NCBI GenBank assembly: GCA_030622125.1
Contig: JAUXGM010000113.1
Location: forward strand, 1 to 7,043
DNA length: 7,043 nt
From: a bacterium
GTDB lineage: Bacteria; AUK180
Direction: 5' to 3'
The notes beneath the pieces were generated by a model. It saw only the letters and a list, made by a program, of their open reading frames with translations, was not told the origin of the DNA and did no database searches. The stretch's first letter is position 1; each line of letters opens with the position of its first letter. The position numbers and the translations under genes are program-made. Below are positions 4,829 to 7,043 of the stretch, piece after piece.

Positions 4829-6288
4829 TTTACTTTCACCCCCTTTACTATTTTTTTACCACCCGGACCTTTCAATAAAAAGAAATAGACCCCGTTATTA
4901 TAATCCGGTGCCGACCATGAAAAAACAACATTGTTGCCAATATTCACCTGCTTCTCATCTTCAAAAAGTAATTCCATATATTCATTGTAGACCTTAAATT
5001 CAATCTTACCTTTTAATGAGGGCTTAAAAATAACATTTACATAATCCTTAAATGGATTTGGAAAACAATAGGCTTTTTTAAATCCTTTTGAGAGATCCAT
5101 AGTAGAAACATTGAGTGCATTGAAAAGATCAAGTCTCCCCCAGCCTGTTTCCTCATCATATCCGGAATCTCCTATATCAAATGCCGTTCCCATAAGCATC
5201 TCCTTCACCGCTGCCGGAGATTGAATACCAATAGCAATAACCATTGCAGCAGCACCGGCAACATGTGGACATGCCATTGATGTACCGACTGCGAGCTTAT
5301 ATTGATCGTCGGGATATGTAGATATGATCCAATCATTCCACCAATCTGTTGAATTATCATCCGGATCACCACCCGGGGCAACAAGATCGATTCCCTCACC
5401 ATAGTTTGAATAAGATGCTCTATTGTCTCCATAATCGGAAGCACCGACTGCAATGACATTTTCATATCTTGAGGGATAACAGATCGTAGAACTATCATCG
5501 TTACCTGTTGCCGCAACAACCACACATCCGTTATTATAAGCATAATTACAGGCATTTTCGGTTACAGAAGCAGATTGATTGCCTCCAAGACTTATAGATA
5601 TTACATTGGCACCATGATCGGCTGCCCATATTATGCCTTCTGCAATATCGGAATCATATCCTTCACCCTTATCGTTCATAACCTTAATAGGCATCAATTT
5701 ACAGAGTGGTGCAACACCTGCAACACCAATTGAATTGTTTGTAATTGCCGCTGCAATGCCCGCACAATGTGTTCCGTGCCCATGATCATCGTCAGGATTA
5801 TCGGGATTATACGGATTATAAAATGAATTGAAAGCCACAAAATTATGTCCCTGAACAAGTTTTGTCTGAAGATCTTCATGATCAAGGTCAATACCCGTGT
5901 CTGCAATTGCGATTACAACAGATGAACTTCCCGTTGTTATCTCCGTATAATTCTCAATCCCGATTCGGTTCATATTCCATTGATAAGTATCATAACCAGG
6001 ATCGTTCGGAATATAACTAATTTTTTTGATGTAATCATAGTCGGCATATTCAATGGTAAGATCATTTTTTAATTTCGCAACAATATTTTCTATCGGTGAA
6101 GCTCTATTCTCACCGATCTTAATAACATTGTAATCCAATACTTTTTTTATGATCATTCCATTATATTGCTTTAATATCTTACTTAGATTTTCACTATTTG
6201 TTTTTACGATTATTCTATCTTGTGAATAACTATCTGCAAATATAAAAATAGTGAAAAACAGAACTGCAAATATAAATATTCGTTTCAT
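4825..6288 (-). CDS. Secreted subtilisin-like S8 protease with T9SS-type sorting domain
   Basis: A 487-aa extracellular serine endopeptidase. Domains in order: signal peptide (about 1-22); an I9-like inhibitory propeptide (about 24-88, DRIIVKT...VLDYNVIKI); catalytic S8 domain (about 95-395); and a C-terminal sorting domain (about 409-487) starting FPNPFKDYVNV and ending GKKIVKGVKVK, as in type A T9SS signals. The catalytic triad is complete: Asp130 in IAIADTGID, His171 in HGHGTHCAG and Ser337 in GTSMACPH, with oxyanion Asn263 in AATGN. Asp-rich, Asn-rich segments (157-168 and 307-320) may bind calcium. The ATG at 6286-6288 follows AAAGGAGG with 4-nt spacing and overlaps the upstream stop (ATGA); its own TGA overlaps the barrel gene start in the same way. 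It could serve nutrient acquisition or surface-protein processing; the substrate is unknown. Confidence 0.93.
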   Translation of the reverse strand: MKRIFIFAVLFFTIFIFADSYSQDRIIVKTNSENLSKILKQYNGMIIKKVLDYNVIKIGENRASPIENIVAKLKNDLTIEYADYDYIKKISYIPNDPGYDTYQWNMNRIGIENYTEITTGSSSVVIAIADTGIDLDHEDLQTKLVQGHNFVAFNSFYNPYNPDNPDDDHGHGTHCAGIAAAITNNSIGVAGVAPLCKLMPIKVMNDKGEGYDSDIAEGIIWAADHGANVISISLGGNQSASVTENACNYAYNNGCVVVAATGNDDSSTICYPSRYENVIAVGASDYGDNRASYSNYGEGIDLVAPGGDPDDNSTDWWNDWIISTYPDDQYKLAVGTSMACPHVAGAAAMVIAIGIQSPAAVKEMLMGTAFDIGDSGYDEETGWGRLDLFNALNVSTMDLSKGFKKAYCFPNPFKDYVNVIFKPSLKGKIEFKVYNEYMELLFEDEKQVNIGNNVVFSWSAPDYNNGVYFFLLKGPGGKKIVKGVKVK

Positions 6289-6557
6289 TTCGCCTCCTTT
6301 TTTATGATGATTTTTTTATATGGATACAATTCCCCCGTAATTGCACCAACATAGGTTGAAAAACCACATCTGCAAACCCAATCACTACAAGATTCGGTAT
6401 GATGGTTAAAGTGCATCTCCTCCTTAGGAATATAACAATTTACAAGCTCCATAGTGAGCCCGCATCTTGGACACTCCAATAGTTTTTTACAATTATAACT
6501 ATATTCGATCGGACATTGTTCGGGATATGGGCAATTTTTCTTATCTTTACTCTTCAT
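6285..6557 (-). CDS. Small Cys-rich, zinc-ribbon-like protein of unknown function
   Basis: A 90-aa protein that I do not recognise. I chose the ATG at 6555-6557 because GGAGG lies just upstream (6561-6565); an earlier in-frame ATG at 6596 would add 13 basic residues inside the upstream gene. It holds nine cysteines: C9, C15, C23, a CPRC pair (C29, C32), C41, C57 and a CRC pair (C62, C64). CPRC with CRC could form one four-Cys zinc ribbon; C9/C15/C23 could form a second site. His49, His52 and His53 are extra candidate ligands. There is no signal peptide or membrane segment, and the end is Lys-rich. It overlaps the upstream gene by 11 bp and the protease start by 4 bp (ATGA), so it is surely translated with them. 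RNA or protein binding would fit, but nothing in the sequence proves it. Confidence 0.7.
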   Translation of the reverse strand: MKSKDKKNCPYPEQCPIEYSYNCKKLLECPRCGLTMELVNCYIPKEEMHFNHHTESCSDWVCRCGFSTYVGAITGELYPYKKIIIKKEAK

Positions 6558-6783
6558 TTTCCTCCGGATATTCCACCCATTCATCCTCATCTTCAAATTC
6601 CATCATAAGTTCATCATACTTATCAATTCCATTTTCTAATTTAAGTTCAATGAGACTAATCTCGTCAAGCATGTCCTTAGCCTGATTTTGTATCGCATAA
6701 AGCTCATCAAACTCAACATCCCAAAGATCCTTTCTTGATCTACCTAATTTCTCAAGAATTTCTTCTAATTTTTTTAAATCCAT
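6547..6783 (-). CDS. Small acidic helical protein of unknown function
   Basis: A 78-aa protein with no family I recognise. It is predicted helical: two heptad-like stretches (LKKLEEILEKLG and MLDEISLIELKLENGIDKYDELM) could form a short coiled coil. The C-terminus is very acidic (EFEDEDEW...YPEENEE). There is no Cys, signal peptide or membrane segment. Its ATG at 6781-6783 follows AGGAG with about 6-nt spacing, and that Shine-Dalgarno overlaps the gatB TAG. Its 3' end overlaps the Cys-rich gene by 11 bp. Placement between gatB and a zinc-like protein, with tight coupling, argues that it is real. The pair may work together, which is inference only. Confidence 0.7.
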   Translation of the reverse strand: MDLKKLEEILEKLGRSRKDLWDVEFDELYAIQNQAKDMLDEISLIELKLENGIDKYDELMMEFEDEDEWVEYPEENEE

Positions 6784-6792
6784 TTTTTGCTC

Positions 6793-7043
6793 CTATTTAT
6801 CCAATTTGGTTTTTAATATTTTTTTAGCAATGGACGGGTTTGCCTTCCCTTTTGTTCTCTCCATCAATTTTCCCATAAAAAATCCAATAAGATTTGTCTT
6901 CCCATTTTTATAAAGCCTTGTCTCACTTGGATTTTCTTTAATTATATTTTTAATGATCTTCTCCAGATCGGATTTATTTGATAGAACACTCACATTTCCT
7001 TCTTTTATGATCTTTTTATAATCAACACCTTCTAATAATAACG
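6793..7043 (-). CDS. gatB: Aspartyl/glutamyl-tRNA amidotransferase subunit B, C-terminal part
   Basis: The frame is open from the right edge of the window, so only about the last 83 codons are present. GatB is the kinase/tRNA-binding subunit of GatCAB, which converts Glu-tRNA-Gln or Asp-tRNA-Asn to the amidated forms in the cytoplasm. The visible part is the C-terminal YqeY-like helical tail that holds the tRNA: SDLEKIIKNIIKENPSETRL, then KTNLIGFFMGKLMERTKGKA and NPSIAKKILKTKL, matching the family pattern of a conserved G-x-x-M-x-x-T-x-GKANP near the end. A GTG at 6991-6993 is internal, not a start. The TAG at 6793-6795 overlaps the Shine-Dalgarno of the next gene. It is the first gene of the string in this window, and the promoter lies outside. 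Confidence 0.92.
   Translation of the reverse strand, partial: LLLEGVDYKKIIKEGNVSVLSNKSDLEKIIKNIIKENPSETRLYKNGKTNLIGFFMGKLMERTKGKANPSIAKKILKTKLDK

Noticed and set aside
5205-5906. Additional minus-strand frames inside the S8 protease gene
   Set aside because: They are alternative-frame shadows of a gene with a full catalytic triad and domain architecture, and no family features are visible.
6793-6993. Independent 66-aa gene starting at GTG 6993
   Set aside because: The frame is open to the window edge and the residues upstream of the GTG continue the GatB C-terminal domain, so this is the end of a partial gatB.

Overview
The window is AT-rich and almost entirely coded on the minus strand, so the genes read from the right edge towards the left. 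It looks like the tail of one long operon from an uncultivated Gram-negative bacterium. An outer-membrane barrel of the PorV/PorQ/UPF0164 type sits beside a secreted subtilisin that ends in a T9SS-like sorting domain. That pairing is typical of the FCB group and nearby candidate phyla (Cloacimonadota, Marinimicrobia, WOR-3/TA06-like lineages). The phylum is inferred from gene content and style only.

Layout in transcription order: the C-terminal end of gatB (cut by the window edge at 7043); a 78-aa acidic protein; a 90-aa Cys-rich zinc-binding-like protein; a secreted S8 protease; a PorV-like barrel; a stand-alone cyclic-nucleotide-binding-domain protein; a gamma-carbonic-anhydrase-like hexapeptide protein; a 251-bp transposon-derived element; sppA; and an RlmD/TrmA-type rRNA uracil methyltransferase. 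Most junctions are stop/start overlaps (ATGA, ATGA, TAATG, GTGA, plus one 11-bp overlap), or a stop codon fused to the next Shine-Dalgarno (TAGGAGC, TAGGAGG). This is strong evidence for one transcription unit with translational coupling. The only real break is the element between the carbonic-anhydrase-like gene and sppA.

That element is the most striking part of the window. It has 30-bp terminal inverted repeats (26/30 matching) at 2740-2769 and 2961-2990. It encloses a relic transposase ORF in which the N-terminus of a Y1/RAYT-like protein is joined directly to what looks like its C-terminal helix-turn-helix region. One inverted repeat has become the coding sequence for the C-terminal tail of the carbonic-anhydrase-like protein. 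The relic ORF reads out through the other repeat and ends on a host TAG that overlaps the sppA Shine-Dalgarno. Removing 2740-2990 on paper restores a shorter carbonic-anhydrase-like gene ending in that same TAGGAGG, the junction style used elsewhere in this operon.

The first ~470 bases carry no credible gene. They are a mosaic of short repeats: a composite module present twice (100-208 and 321-469), several hairpins (33-49, 120-148, 255-299, 372-391) and an 8-bp tandem duplication. The methyltransferase ORF runs into this material and takes its last ~15 residues from it.

Functionally the operon mixes translation and RNA housekeeping (gatB, rRNA methyltransferase), envelope and secretion functions (S8 protease, barrel, SppA) and poorly characterised small proteins. 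The protease/barrel pair is the clearest functional unit.
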